Source of the DNA: Serratia symbiotica
GTDB taxonomy: Bacteria > Pseudomonadota > Gammaproteobacteria > Enterobacterales > Enterobacteriaceae
Reading direction: 5' to 3'
DNA length: 64,000 nucleotides
Assembly (NCBI GenBank): GCA_900380265.1
Contig: LR025083.1
Span: 1,116,001 to 1,180,000 of the forward strand
A program made the translations under genes and the position numbers. The notes beneath the pieces were generated by a model that was not told the DNA's origin, searched no databases, and saw nothing but the letters and a program-made list of their open reading frames with translations. This document shows, one piece after another, positions 48,201 through 63,297 of this stretch (positions are counted from its first letter, which is position 1; each line of letters starts with the position of its first letter).

Positions 48201-51200
48201 AATTTAGCAAAACCTATGCAGGTACAATCTTATGAGGTATCAAAAATAATTTTTTGAAAAATGAGAGAAATTAATTTTACTGATTTAACTATATTAAATC
48301 CGTACAGAATTATGCTATTTGGCATAGATTAAAAATCAGCACCAAAGAAACACAATCAAAGATTATGCCTAATAATTTCATTGCAACCAAATAAGAGTTT
48401 CACTTATCGGTTTAATAAACTCTGTATCTCTTGCTCTAACCTTACATTTAAAATGCAGATGTTTTACTAATGCATCAGGTGGCTACCCTGAATTAAATTA
48501 TCTCATTGAATTGCTGTTTCAATCTTTGTATTAACAATAGTGCATGCCCTATAAATGCAGACTATATCAAAATAACCATTTACCATTGTAAATGGTGAGT
48601 GCTGCTTATCAATGCTGCCTCGCATGAGCAAGAAGTGCTTAATGTTAAATACTATCTGATGCATGTTAAATTCTATGGCATAGTGACAGGTCAAGTGCAT
48701 TCCACCAGTACACCGCCAGAGACGCTTCAATTATAGAACACTGCACTTATTCGCACACCGCTGCAAGATATAGAATCCGGTACGCAGTCTGCATGGGCTG
48801 TTGCTGTAATAGCGTCTGCCAGACCCGTTACTTCGTTAATATAGAACTGCACCTCCGTAGATAATTCGGAGTTGAATTGATCGAGTCCCGCCATCCTACT
48901 TTTATCGCCATATTATCGTCAAAAACTTTAGGTACTGCTTGACTGAAGATGGCGCCGAATATTAGTAACCGTATTTTGAAACTATGCATCTACCTTGTAT
49001 GTATATAAGCAGTTTCCCGCTCACACCCTTCAGCTTAAGCATCTTATAGCTAGCACGTTAAGATACCAAGAAAATAACTTAATCACTTAGCATGGAATCA
49101 TTCTAGCCCTGATAATTATGCAATCCTCACTTCTGGCGCGATACTAGAATTCTTGATTTATCTTAAACTGGGTATGGCTTAGGTATTCCACAAACATAGA
49201 GCATCCGCTAACAATAGGCTGTCTGCCCAGGGTTATTACTAGCGTAATGTATTTTTGTTTTCAGCGTATTCTCTGCTTTCTAAAAAATAAAAGCACGGTT
49301 ATATTCCCAGAGCAGAAAGGTGCATAGAGACGGACAGCTCCTGGGGGTGGGTATCCTTTCCATAGGCACTTTCTGTCGATAAATCTATACTAAGGATACA
49401 ATGCAGGCATTGATCATTCGGACTCAGGCCGAATAGCGGCTAGAATATATCCAAAGCATCTTTCAACCTGAAAATGGAAATGCGAGCTAGCACCACTAAG
49501 TGCAGCTGGTTTTATGGCACTTAGTCTTATGCGTGATGGAATTTAACTACCAAGTTTCGCACATCCTGATAATCGCGATACACTTGGCTTCAGGGTAGGT
49601 GGCGCCATTTCAGTGTGTTTCGTCGATAATTGCATACCCAGAGGCATCATGAATATCAGTGCTCGTCACTATGAGGGCCAATATCCATCCGATTGGATTT
49701 ACTTGGATCATGATTAGTAGCATTACTAGTAAATTATTCACGCTATTCTCAGAGATCTCCACCGCCCGGCTGTCTTGCACAGACAGATTGGTAGAGGCGA
49801 GAGGCTAGACTTACTTCGTACGGGCAGCGCACATAGATTTTAGTGAAGGTTACCATGAAGTCACCTATTAACCTGTACGGCGCTAGCTTTCGCTTTTCTG
49901 ACGATTGCTTAGCGATAAGTTGACCGCCAATTTTTGGTCTACTTTCTTGTTCAGTATCAGTTTCCGATCCCCAGTAATAATGTGCCACCCCTTTCCTCTA
50001 GCCACTCGCTATCGTATCCGCCTATCCATGATATTTCTCCACTGGAGAACATACTATTAACATAAACCCATAAATCACTGAGCTGACTTTTATTAGTCCG
50101 CAATGACTAGTGCCTGCGGTTTGCTTCGACCTCGGGGATATAACTAACCGCCATCAACTCGGTTGAATGCACGGTGTTGCGCTAGCAGGATGGTATTAAA
50201 TAAACTCGCTATTGCATAGGTGTAGTGGCCCCCGGTTAGACAACCGAGTTATCACGGTGGCGTAGCAGGCGCATGGTTGATAGACGAGTAGGTAAACCTG
50301 ACGCTGAGTATGTTGGCGAACCTATATTTTAAGTCGATCTCGCAGACACAGCGGCCATCGGAACTATTTGTTTTGATCCTTATAACTTAAGAGATTTAGA
50401 CAGTGGCCGCCTAGACCTCTTAGCGCCTTATAGGGACGCTTCCAGACTTAAAGGTAAACGCTGCAGGTAAAACGTGGACTATGCCATAACAACTACTACA
50501 ATCTAGCGATTGGCTAATTGAAATACTGTACGATGATCTGTAGTTTACATTCAGATAACCTGGCTTCAGTCGATGCTATACAACAGAACCAAGTGTTTGC
50601 TCATATAATATCTGAGATCACTCAGGCAAGTGATAGCCGTCGGCCTGCTTCAACTCCTCCAAAAAAAAGGAACTAACTAGGCATTTCCTGGTTATAGTGT
50701 GTTAGATACCCAGATCATTCATGCATACGGCGCACAACTTATCTTCAGAATTTTCAGAAATTGTTGAGAGTCAAACGCAACATCTCGCCGCACCTTTTTT
50801 GATAACATAATTTAGTATCAATAGTTTTACTGAGAACCTTGAGGTGCATGTAAGAAGAAAATTGGACGTTTGTGAGTATGAGGGGTTCTACCGATGAAAT
50901 GGATTCTGCTATCATAACGTCGATTCTAGAAATTAATTCAGGTAGCCAATTCATCAAGTGAGGTGATTTTGTCATCGATTTCTGCCATCAATCTGTCCTG
51001 ATAGAAGCTGCTATATTTGACTTCATCAATAGCATATTCGCTGCGGTATTTATTAATATGTGTGTAACAAACTTAATTTTACAGAACAGATGAACTCAAC
51101 CACCTAGCATAGTAAAAGTTTCAGGACAAACACAGAATGCTATTCTGGTTGTAGTAGTGTTCAAGTCCGTACTGATTGTAATCTTTTCAGAAATACTTTG

Positions 51201-52475
51201 CATATACCCCCGTCTCTACCTGGAGACTAAACTTCCAGAGAATCCGAGGAAGTTTTTGCCTATAAGTGCTTATTAGTATTCAGGTCGCGTTCCGAAAACA
51301 AAAATGTTTTCACCTCATTCGCTGTCACTGCTTTCAGCATACACTGACTTTTTGGCTCTTTGTTAAAACGGATTTTACTGCTTGTTCGCAAATAGGCTAC
51401 TTCAGGCTAACTTCTTTGATATCTAATAATAGCGCACTGAGCATACCAGCCTAGTAAGCTATGCCACCATTACGACCGTTTAACATCGTTCACTCATTTA
51501 CTCGAGAACTAAATAGCTTGGAATGAGCTAGCATACTTACACCTGATCAGATCGTGCATCGGATAGAAACTTCCACTCTTTGACTACCTTAGTGATGGAG
51601 TTGAATTAAGATTGTATTTACAGGAAAACAGGAAGGTTAGAACGCGCTTATGGACTTCAAGCAGATACCTCTTCAGGTCGGCTTATGTTTATTTAACACG
51701 TCATATTTTGTATAAAAAATAAAATAAGAAACGCAATTTTTTAAAAATGTTAACAATTTGGCTATAAAAGTGCTCCGAGCTCAGGAACTTTTCTTGCTAA
51801 CAGTGATAATGCCTAGTAAATATATCTTTAAATCTATACAAGTAAGATTAATCACTATTAGTATCAATAAAATTACAGTTAAAAGAATGATGCGGTATAT
51901 AGCAGCACAAGATCTGTGTCGAGTCCTTGCCTTTAAAAAAGCATATTGGATGTTCTTCTAGATTTCACTGATACATCCCGATCAACTATATTGCAAGCAT
52001 TGATTGTCTTCACTAATATTTACGCTGCTGGAGTTTGAAGAACGGAAGTCAATCGACACTAGCCTCGCCAATAAGGTTAAGTGGTAGCCTATGCTCATTC
52101 CATTAGGCAAAGCAATTGAAAAGATCCACTGCGTGAAGAAAGAAGCTTGCTTGCTAGCTTATAAGCTAAAACTCTGCGCCTCTCACCCGCACCTTAAAAT
52201 ATGGCCTATCTTGTTACTATAGTGAGAAAGGTAAGCGAATTTGCATAGCTGAAGTAGACTAATCTAGCATTCTCCTAATGTGATTCATCCATTACTCGCT
52301 TACAATCAGCCTGATTGAAATAAGCACTCTCAAATGTTGCTCATGATGTGACATATCAGTTTAGCTACCCTAAACCTAATGCGCTATAGTATCGATAAGC
52401 GTTCATTACGTAAGCTGTAACCGGGTTAATGCACATCTTTATTTTCTATAAGGATCATGCACCCAAAGTTCCAGT
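45201..52475. other. Decayed DNA, 7.3 kb without intact gene
   Basis: No intact gene. A 73-codon minus-strand frame at 50754-50975 starts MTKSPHLMNWLPELISRIDV, which looks protein-like but is unassigned. A 9-bp hairpin with 4-nt loop occurs at 48575-48596 (ACCATTTAC). In E. coli nudJ and rluE precede mnmA; only faint, unconvincing resemblance to nudJ was seen near 52.05-52.2 kb. Confidence 0.45.
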
Positions 52476-52520
52476 ATGGTAAAATTACATATGTTTACAC
52501 CAGCCGTTAGCCATACTCCT

Positions 52521-53621
52521 ATGCCAAAAAACAGCCAGAAAAAAGTTATCGTCGGCATCTCAGGTGGCGTCGATTCTTCAGTTACTGCTTACTTGTTACA
52601 GCAGCAGGGATATCAGGTCGCTGGGCTGTTTATGAAAAATTGGGAAGAGGACGATAATAATAAATACTGTGCAGCCGCAGCTGATTTAGCCGATGCGCAA
52701 GCGGTATGTAAGAAGCTTGGCATTACGCTACACACAGTGAACTTTGCAGCGGAATACTGGGATAATGTATTTGAAGTGTTCCTGACAGAGTACAAAGCAG
52801 GGCGAACGCCTAACCCAGACATTCTGTGCAATAAAGAGATTAAATTTAAATCCTTCCTGGAATTCGCTAAAAAAGATCTCGGGGCGCACTTTATTGCTAC
52901 CGGCCACTATGTGCGGCGACAGGATGTAGGCGATAAAAGTCGCCTATTGCGGGGTATATACAGAAACAAAGACCAAAGTTACTTCCTTTACACGCTGAGT
53001 TATCAACAGGTGGCCCAAACTCTCTTCCCGATCGGCGCGATGGACAAATCACAGGTCCGGAGCTTGGCTGAACAGGTAGGGCTTGGTACTGCCAAGAAGA
53101 AGGGGTCTACCGGTATTTGCTTTATCGGTGCACGCAAATTCCGTCACTTTCTAGGCCGGTACCTCCCTGCTCAGCCAGGCTTAATCGTCAGCATTGATGG
53201 ACAAACTTTAGGCCATCACCAGGGTCTTATCTTCCATACTTTAGGTCAGCGGAAAGGGCTAGGCATCGGTGGAATAAAAGACAGTAAGGAGGAACCATGG
53301 TATGTCGTAGACAAAGATGTGGCCAACAATATTCTGGTCATCGCGCAAGGGCATAGACATCCGCACTTGATGTCCGCTGGCCTTATTGCCAAACAACTAC
53401 ATTGGGTTGATCGCACACCACGGAGCAATCCGTTTCGTTGCGTGGTGAAAACGCGCTATCAGCAGCAAGACATACATTGCCTCGTTATCCCACTTGATGA
53501 TCAATGTATTGAAGTTCGATTTGACGAGCCAGTATCCGCCGTAACTCCAGGGCAATCGGCCGTTTTGTACGAGGGAGAGATTTGCCTTGGAGGGGGCATT
53601 ATCGAAGAGCGTCTAAAGTAG
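52521..53621 (+). CDS. mnmA: tRNA-specific 2-thiouridylase
   Basis: MnmA puts the 2-thio group on the wobble uridine of tRNAs for Lys, Glu and Gln, using ATP and sulfur relayed by the Tus system. The 366-residue protein has the PP-loop SGGVDSS, catalytic Cys103 in NPDILCN and persulfide Cys200 in STGICFIG. Two neighbours of Cys200 that are usually acidic are neutral here (E. coli [11 protein letters not shown]; here [11 protein letters not shown]). I chose the ATG at 52521 because [12 protein letters not shown] aligns with the usual start; in-frame ATGs at 52476 and 52491 would add up to 15 residues, and none has a good ribosome binding site. It heads mnmA-hflD-purB as in E. coli, but 346 bases now separate it from hflD. 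Confidence 0.95.
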   Translation: MPKNSQKKVIVGISGGVDSSVTAYLLQQQGYQVAGLFMKNWEEDDNNKYCAAAADLADAQAVCKKLGITLHTVNFAAEYWDNVFEVFLTEYKAGRTPNPDILCNKEIKFKSFLEFAKKDLGAHFIATGHYVRRQDVGDKSRLLRGIYRNKDQSYFLYTLSYQQVAQTLFPIGAMDKSQVRSLAEQVGLGTAKKKGSTGICFIGARKFRHFLGRYLPAQPGLIVSIDGQTLGHHQGLIFHTLGQRKGLGIGGIKDSKEEPWYVVDKDVANNILVIAQGHRHPHLMSAGLIAKQLHWVDRTPRSNPFRCVVKTRYQQQDIHCLVIPLDDQCIEVRFDEPVSAVTPGQSAVLYEGEICLGGGIIEERLK

Positions 53622-53635
53622 ATAGGGTTAGACGC
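53609..53635 (+). other. 8-bp inverted repeat at mnmA stop
   Basis: GCGTCTAA and TTAGACGC pair across 11 bases, the left arm lying in the last codons of mnmA. There is no U-tract, so it is not a standard terminator; it could stabilise the mRNA 3' end. Confidence 0.4.
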
Positions 53636-53777
53636 TGTATTAACCATAGCCACTAAACGCTTTTTTAAAAGGTTTAATTAGCCAATTAGGCCAACGCTAA
53701 CAGTTCCTACACCATGTTTGCGAGGGGAATGATAACAGCAATACGCATGTGCTTCCCAGCAACATATGCCATTCTTT

Positions 53778-53823
53778 TTCGCTTCTCTTATTACACAGCC
53801 GACTGTGTAATAAGAGAAGCGAA
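53778..53823. other. Perfect 21-bp inverted repeat, 4-nt loop
   Basis: The left arm 53778-53798 (TTCGCTTCTCTTATTACACA plus G) is exactly complementary to the right arm 53803-53823; the loop is CCGA. It lies in the 346-base gap between mnmA and hflD, which is otherwise featureless. No U-tract follows on the plus strand; on the minus strand AAAGAAT follows. A perfect stem this long amid decaying DNA points to recent origin or selection. Confidence 0.85.
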
Positions 53824-53967
53824 CTGGGTAGTTGGTTTACCTCTGATGTTGTGGCATGATTTGTAATATTTGTGATCATTTTTATTACAGTCCGGCCGTT
53901 ATCCTTTGATATAGATCAAATTATCAAAGTTAGTTATGTAATATTAACCGTTTCCTCAGGAGTAGCT

Positions 53968-54594
53968 GTGGCGAAAAATTATTATGATATTACTTTGGCA
54001 ATAGCTGGAGTTAGCCAGTCAGCACGACTTATTCAGCAATTGGCTCACCAAGGACAATCTGATCACCTAGCTTTCCATACTTCCGTCAGCAGCCTGCTTA
54101 AAATAGACTCTCCTTCTACCTTAGCGGTATTTGGCGGAGAAGAGCGAAAACTGAAAGTTGGTCTAGAAATATTGCTGGCAGTACTCAACGCCACTACTGA
54201 GGGAGTGGGTGCTGAACTCATTCGCTACACCCTCAACCTGATTGTGTTGGAACGTAAGCTTTACGCCAATAAGAAGGCAATGCAAACCCTCGCCGATCGC
54301 CTCAGCCAGCTTAAACGCCAGTTAGCACATTTTGACCTTGAGTCAGACACGATCATCAGCGTTTTGGCTGGTATGTATGTCGATGTCATCCGCCCACTTG
54401 GACCTCGCATTCAAATTATTGGTTCTCCGGTGTTCTTGCAAAACACACAGGTGCAGTGCAAAGTTCGTGCCGTGCTTCTTGCTGGCATCCGCGCAGCCGT
54501 CTTATGGCAACAGGTTGGCGGCAGCCGCCTTCAGCTCATTTTTTCTCGCCATCGTCTTCTCAAACAGGCGCAAAGTATCATCGCTGATTGTTAA
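53968..54594 (+). CDS. hflD: High frequency lysogenization protein HflD
   Basis: HflD is a peripheral inner-membrane protein; in E. coli it binds the lambda CII activator and promotes its degradation. Its role outside phage infection is unclear. The 208-residue protein starts at GTG ([20 protein letters not shown]), with AGGAG 6 bases upstream; an upstream ATG at 53872 would add 32 residues foreign to the family. Recognisable parts are STLAVFGG, the helical centre with [13 protein letters not shown], and SPLGPRIQ-like [12 protein letters not shown]. It ends with the helix [12 protein letters not shown]. The length is near that of E. coli (213). purB follows after 21 bases, so the two are probably co-transcribed; hflD may persist because of purB. 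Confidence 0.95.
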   Translation: MAKNYYDITLAIAGVSQSARLIQQLAHQGQSDHLAFHTSVSSLLKIDSPSTLAVFGGEERKLKVGLEILLAVLNATTEGVGAELIRYTLNLIVLERKLYANKKAMQTLADRLSQLKRQLAHFDLESDTIISVLAGMYVDVIRPLGPRIQIIGSPVFLQNTQVQCKVRAVLLAGIRAAVLWQQVGGSRLQLIFSRHRLLKQAQSIIADC

Positions 54595-54597
54595 TAG

Positions 54598-55992
<1,395 letters not shown>

Positions 55993-57390
55993 AGAGGCTA
56001 CTATTGATCTAATATAAGTTAAAACCAGTTACCCGACACGTCAAAAATGCCTGTTACCCCTGTCTATTCAGAAGCCCGTTTTTCATATGTACTTACAGGT
56101 GAAACACTGAGTTTTAGTTTGATTGACCTTGTACAAGTAATTTTGATTCAAGATATATCAGGAGTTGTATAATAGGTAAGATAAAGCAAAAATTTTCTCG
56201 TTCTCCTGGAAAGCAGATTTACCTACCATAAATTCAAATAAATAAGCTATTTTTACTTCTTTCCAAGAAAGACTATTTGTAGTGATATAGTTAAGGTGAT
56301 TACCTAAATCAAGATGATATTCTTTAGTCAAAAATAAAGTAGTTGCTTTATGATGAAGAAAGTAAAAGAGAAATTTCCAAGAATGTAGCTAGAGTGAGTA
56401 CTCTCAGGACATTTTTAATAAGGTTACTTTATTATTACGCTAGTCATTCGATGACTGTTGGCTTTGCTAACCTATCGCCCTGGGCACTCGCATAAAACAT
56501 GAAGATATTGCAGCATTAGCGACACTCACAGCCTTCATAGAAGGAGCGTATTCATACATGTTTAAAACAATATGCCGCCTGGTGAACCGGATACGATATT
56601 ATGAAAGCTACAGTACTCTTAGTTTTTAACCAGCTAAACGCTTCGGGGTAGTTACTAGTCTTTAAGACAGTGATACTATTGATAATCTTCGCTGTCTTTA
56701 CGGATTAATGTCATGGCAGTCACTGACAGTAGCAAAAGGTGCTGCGATAGTATGAACAGATCACAGATAAAACTATAAAGTGAGATGCATGACTCTAGAC
56801 TAAAAGTTACGACTCAGCAGATGCAAGGACGCCAGCTAATAGGTTGACCAGAAATAACTTCCCCATAGGCGCTATCATTCCGCCCGCCAACAAACCTTAA
56901 AACTGAGCAACTCACAGTTTGGCTAATATAAATACCGATATTCCAAGCGAGGATTCGCCCGTTTGAATCTTCTTGAGAGCGCCTTGGCTAATAGAAACTG
57001 ATTAACTATAGTGTTGCGATCTTACTTATATCTCTGCTAGCACAGTAAACTTTGTGCTCACCTCAGCTAGGCCAATGAAATTTGCAGTTAATGCGGTTTC
57101 TGTTCTCCATATATATTCCTACCATGCACATACGTGAGCGCTAAGTCAGGCTAGGATAGATCCAATTAAGTGCCGCATCACAGTTTACCAAGAAAACTAA
57201 TAAATACTTCCATTCACTGGGCAATACTAGCAACCTATACTCAGTGTTCCAGTACTAATACTCTATAGTAGCTGCATCGACGATCACTCCTTAACCGCAG
57301 CTTCCGCACTCCACCTCTATTCTGGTATTGCAGTTCTTGATCAACAGCCTGCTTATTCCGTTTAAGCGAGGTATTTTAATCAAAGGTTGC

Positions 57391-57432
57391 CATCAGCGTA
57401 TCCTGTCACATTCGTGACAGGATACGCTGATG
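57391..57432. other. Perfect 19-bp inverted repeat, 4-nt loop
   Basis: CATCAGCGTATCCTGTCAC is followed by ATTC and its exact reverse complement. There is no U-tract on either side and no gene within 1.3 kb. It is unrelated in sequence to the 21-bp repeat between mnmA and hflD but identical in architecture. Confidence 0.85.
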
Positions 57433-58772
57433 AATTTAATTGGCGATGTATCTTCTTCTGGAAAATTAGAGTTGAGCTAGAACTATTATTTCTAAGGTTT
57501 GATAAAGCAGATATTAATTAGAAATTGCGCGACTACGGTACAGTTTTAGTGTATAAAGTTAATGGTCAGCGTGACTTTATAGCGTGAAAGCTTGGTGATC
57601 ACAGCCAGGATTGACATGTACCGATATTGACACTGTTTTTATATTAATTTTATTGTCAATAAAAAGTGTTAGTCGTGATTTGCATAAGAAGAGAAGCTGT
57701 CACAGTAGCCGAATCTAATCAGTAAAGATAATGACATAGCATTGCTTGGATAATCTCAATTATAGTCTAATTATTTATTACTTATTTTATAATCACAACT
57801 CCATAACAGGCTTTTTAAAAAACAGTTTAATTGATATTGAATAATTTTATTATTAAATCTTTAAATATTCTTGGCAAATTTCGATTTTCTATTGATTATG
57901 GATAGCATGGCATCGGATTCTTGTTTAGATAGGTGGTGTGCTATTGCAGTGATTATACTAATATATTGATTCAATACCTTAGCAAGGGAACCCGGAATTA
58001 TTTACATATAATAAACTTAAGTGATATGACATAATATTATTAATTAATAATGTTATATTTAATACGAGACAATAGTGTTGTTCCCATGTATGATATACAT
58101 GTTGGCATAGCTCAATAAATGATCCAGTCGCTTATAAGGCGACTCTCTGAGTGTTCTATTCGCACACTAGAAAGTGTTTTTTATAAAGGCTAAAGAGACT
58201 GAGCTCTAGAGCGATATATCGATTTAAAAATTTATGTTGACTTGAATAAATTCAAATAATTCATTCATACTAAATGGTATGGGTTTGTTTCATGTGATCA
58301 AATAGCTTATGCCTCAATTTCTAGAGATTGAGGTCTCTTACTTTTATTTAATAAAATATTTTATTATATTTTATTAAATTTGTTGGAGTAACGTCTTTCT
58401 CTGCTCTAATTACGTAGAGGGAACTGCTTCTTTAGATATATAAACCATATTATTATAAATCAAAATTAATGATTTATAGATATGGCTGTTCTGGTTATAA
58501 CAGTATAAGTCATGTCTGTTATTTTAGATGTTATAATAGCGTAAATAACGGTAAGCAGTACATAGGGTTAGGAGTATGAGCTTCCATGGAGTGATATACT
58601 GATTATATGCTAATAATGGTTGTATTAGCGGTATTAGCAACACCTTCTTCTGTATGGATTTGTCGTTAGACAAATAGATAAGTTGATTTTATTCTTGTGC
58701 ATGAAAAAATGAACGGTAGCATGAAATAGTTTTTTGCCATAAGATGACATAAAATAGATGGAATCGATCATA

Positions 58773-58796
58773 TCACTTTCTGATCTTAGAAAGTGA
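58773..58796. other. 9-bp inverted repeat
   Basis: TCACTTTCT and AGAAAGTGA pair around the 6-nt loop GATCTT in AT-rich gene-free DNA. Confidence 0.5.
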
Positions 58797-61700
58797 ATTC
58801 CTTGCAACCCTTCATCTTGATTTATGTTTACACTGCATTTATTATGCACAAATTAAGTGCGTGCCTGCGTAGAAGACACATTTCTTTATGTGTTAGCATT
58901 TGACGAGAGGGAGAGTTTCGTGCAATAAATAGAATTGATCGCCAAGATGCACTTGGCGTATTTTGAATTGTTTAAGTTTTTTTAAATTGTCTCTTCAACT
59001 TCCTGAAACTCATCCGTGTTGAACTGGATGAGTGTAGCCTTTTATATAGATAACGACTCTAAGAGTAATATTAGCATATTTTATTGTATCAATTACTATG
59101 TAGCACTGCAAGCGAATTTTAATCCCCGTATGCCTTATAGGGCATATCTCTCATTCTGAGAGACTGAGCCGATACTGGTAACTGTTATCGTGTTATTATT
59201 AGGAGTATTGACTTTGTACTAAAGAATGCAGACAATATTTGTCTGAATAACTGGGTCTAGTCTCATAAACTGAGAGTTATCTATCTGTCTTGTATTTACA
59301 GAGAAAATTAATTTCGAGATAGTAGTAGGAAATGTTGGGTTTGTCAACATCACAACTATATAACTATGTTTATTCTATTTTAAAATTTTTAATTTTAACT
59401 TTGTATTGAAAGATAATATAGATGTTATCTGATGCTGATCAAGACAGCGTTTCAAAATAAATAAGAATTAAATAAATAACGGAAATGACACAGCTTTGCT
59501 ACATAATAAAAGGCGTGGCTATTATTGTTAGGTCAACGATTAAATAATTTTGAATCTAAAATTCATATTTAGATGATAAATAAAGAAGTGATATTTCGCC
59601 AGCAGCTCAGTAAACGCAGATCTTAATTATTAGTTTTAAACGATTAGCCACGTGTGCAGTATCTACGCGTTGTGTGTAGGGTACTAACCACAAGCACTGC
59701 AATAATTTCTTTTTATAATAATTACACTAGGAGTGATTCTAATACGCGATTAGAAGCTAAATTGACTTACAGTGCGGAAATATAAGCATATAACCACTCT
59801 ATAGGCTTGTTTAGAATCTCTATCGATCGTTGTTATTTGTGCATCATTGATATCAATTTCTATAAATTCAATCACAGCAACTCGATGTGATACTTGACTA
59901 AAAAACTTCTAGCAAGAAGGTATTTGACCTGGCTAGTAAATACCATTACATATCATATATCATTAGTTAAATAGTATTAGTGGCCAGGCATGTTCCAAAC
60001 ATTTCAGTAATCTTCTGTAGATAACTTATAAATCAAAGTTATAGGAAAGCTATTATAAATACCTATATCAAATAATCTGATAATCCACTATTTCAATTTT
60101 TACATATGAGTTAATACAAGTCGAATCACTCTTGATAGTAACTCATTGATATCTTTAAAAGATTAGTAGAGTATAAAAATAATATTAAATAGTGTTTAAC
60201 TATTAGTTACGAAAGTGACTTCTTGGAATTACTGATCTTAATCTGATTAGTGGTGTCTAATTTTCTAAATTAAAAACAGCGATTGCATAGGTGGCCTAAA
60301 CTTCTACCTACTAATGCCATTAAGCCCTGTGGTGCTACCATTTTTTTATGCCCTATACCACAGTAAGACATAATAACAAAAACACAATACTCAGCACTAG
60401 ACGGCACTTTTACTAAATACTGTCCCTAATGAGTATTTAGAAAACCCCTGCACTAGATGCTAGTTACGCGTAGAGCAACACTAGCATCATTATGGATGCT
60501 TCTAAAAATATCGTCGGTTAGATCGACGAGAAAGCACGCCAGTGGGATTACGCTGTATACAACTAAAACCTTTCCTAAAAGGGCATACCCGCTTTTAGAA
60601 AGCGTTTGGCAAGACCGAACGTGCACTATATAAAGAAGGTTATTGCAACGATAATGCGATCGTTATCACATACAAGAAACCGGAAATACAAAATGTTTAG
60701 GTCGCCACCTATGCATTCAATTAATTCTTAAACGCAAATGCCTAGGCAGGTTAAACGGTTAGATTGTATATATTCTAATACTAGTTAGCCCAGTTAGTGA
60801 CTACCAAAGGACTAATTGTGGAAGTCGTATATTCGGTAGTGTAGCTGCTAGCTAGCATACAGCAAGTATGCTATTCTTTTCGACCGGTTTAAAGATGGAA
60901 ATTTCATAAAATCGTCAGTACCGACCTACCTGCAGTCAAGATAACAAGAATTTGCCTAAAAACCAAGTCAGGTAAGCAGGGAGAAAGTGATTGGGGTTGC
61001 AGAAATAACATAAAAACTATTTATACATACCGTATAATCTCAATGAGGCTTGTAAAGCCGCCAAGGCGAGTAAAAGATAAAATACTAAGTATACATAATA
61101 GTTAATCTGCAAGATCGTAATTGTTTGTTGCACTTTATCAAACTCGCACATCCTCAGTAAGGTACTGTATATCATTATTTTCCGTACTAGTTGAGAGCTC
61201 CATCTTAATTCTGAAGATGGGCGCCAGTTGGCGTAGTTAGGCACGCATCGCTCATAAACGATTGTTGATTAGTATGCACCAGCTATTTTTTACACTTTCC
61301 ACCACTATCTCACCGTTACTGAACTAAAAGTCTTCTTAGACATTGGCTCATCAGGCATGATTTAAACCAGTGGCGGTATGAGCATCAAATCGTGCATCAA
61401 AGCAGGTGATTTGATGGATTTCTGCTCAAGGAGTGACAAGCTTAGGGGATACCTCTAAAATCAATGAATCTCTAATTACTAGCGTCTCCATAGAGGTCTG
61501 AGAATTTGTTGCGAATCGCTTATCACCAGCTACTGAATGACATATAACACCAAGACTTGACACACAGTGGAAAGGAGGGGTTCAGTGGTCGCGATACTCT
61601 TGCTTTCAAAAATTTTTAGTTAAATAAAATATCCGCGACAATCCATTATTAAATCTTGTACCAATACACGTGGTGTATCAAGAGAAGAAATCTCCTAAGG

Positions 61701-63276
61701 TAGAGGGGTTGTAAGGAAATACAATTTCTATCAAGATAAGCATCTTGATTTTTAGCCACAATAGCTTCACAAGAACCAATTATTTTACAATATTCCTTTC
61801 ACTATACCATATTATAGTATATGGAGCCTTGCGTTACGAACTGTGTAGTTATGCCAGTCCAACTGGGTGTTGCCTAGCCATTAGTGTCTCGAGAATACAA
61901 GGCAGTAATGCCTAGATGTGACATCTTCAATACGCGATTCAGAGATAATTCCAACGAAATCTTTCTACATTAAACAGATCAACTATTTCCTCCAAAATAG
62001 TCTGCCAGACTATACCCTAATCCCAGAATGATTTCCTTGACCGGGTCATCCTCCAGAATAGCAGCATGGCACGTCGTCTCAATGCTAAACGGAAATAGGG
62101 GTAAGCTAAAGTGGGTGCCTGACAATGCGCTACACCAGATTTTTAAGTCTAATAATAGCTTTCCAAACAGCCTTACCTGTTAAAGTAAGAGCGATTATCA
62201 TAAGGCTCGATCTGAATATATCAATCTCTATCTAGGTTGTGATGGCGAAGAAGAAATCTATATTTCAAAGTGAGAGGAACTGGAATATACAGGATCGTCT
62301 ATAGATAATAATCTGAATAGGGTTTGACTACCTCCTGACGTCCGCATAAAACTTCTGCTATCGTTCAACCAGTAACATATCGTTCTGAAAAGAAACTGGT
62401 TAGTAGATCGATATGAGCCTCTAACACCCGATAAGCAGCATATTCAGTACCGGAGCAGACAGCATCGCTTCTAGTACATACAATGCTATATCGATACCGG
62501 CCTGCAAGACGATCGGCGATCGTTGTGAGAGATTACACTTACCTCTGCTCTAGATGCAGAGATTTGATTTTTGCGTAGACAATACGTTGGAATAGTGCGG
62601 GGGGGAAGTGTCTGTAACACCAGTTTACTTCTGAAATTAAACAGCGATAAAGTAAGAGTCGCATACCTGATGCGGTCAGCAAGGTAATCCTCCATGCTAT
62701 CCTTATATCGCACAATTTAGCGATGGGAGCTGCTAGGTAGGATGTGCTCAGTTAAGGGTCCTTAACCAGGCGCACTTCTAGTAGTTTCGAACGATCTTGG
62801 TGAACCCTTTTGGTCTAGACTCGCACGTTTAGTAATTCGAAGCTTGGGATTGGACACAACTGATCAAGTAGACGATAAATTTCAGGATTAATATGCTTGT
62901 GTTAGTAAATAAGCCAAGGCTTGCCTTAGGATTCACAAATCATCTCTTATATTATTTATTCATGTCGTGCTGGTGAACAGATACTAAAGACTATGATAGT
63001 TTTATAATCCATTTTCACCATTGTGAACGTGTATGCTATTTACTGCATACATAAACGGTCTTCTCGATTAGCTGCATAGATAAGACTTCTTTCTCTGTCT
63101 TATAGGACAACATCCTTATCTTTATTATTCAATCTATAGACTAGTGTCTATTTAGATCTTTCTCGAATAGATAGAGATCACTCTATAGCAACCATCTTTG
63201 TACTTCGGGTATAATACCACCTCTTTATATTCGTCTTTAGTTCTTTTATCCTCTGGGTTAGTGCTCCTAACATAAT

Positions 63277-63297
63277 GATACTGCATACTGCAGTATC
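63277..63297. other. 9-bp inverted repeat
   Basis: GATACTGCA and TGCAGTATC flank the loop TAC. No associated gene or U-tract. Confidence 0.5.

Noticed and set aside
52020-52200. Possible nudJ pseudogene upstream of mnmA
   Set aside because: The synteny expectation is right, but only a few scattered residues resemble NudJ; spacing does not fit.
52457-52476. ATG at 52457 with AAGGA upstream as mnmA start
   Set aside because: It is out of frame with mnmA (19 bases from the in-frame ATG at 52476).
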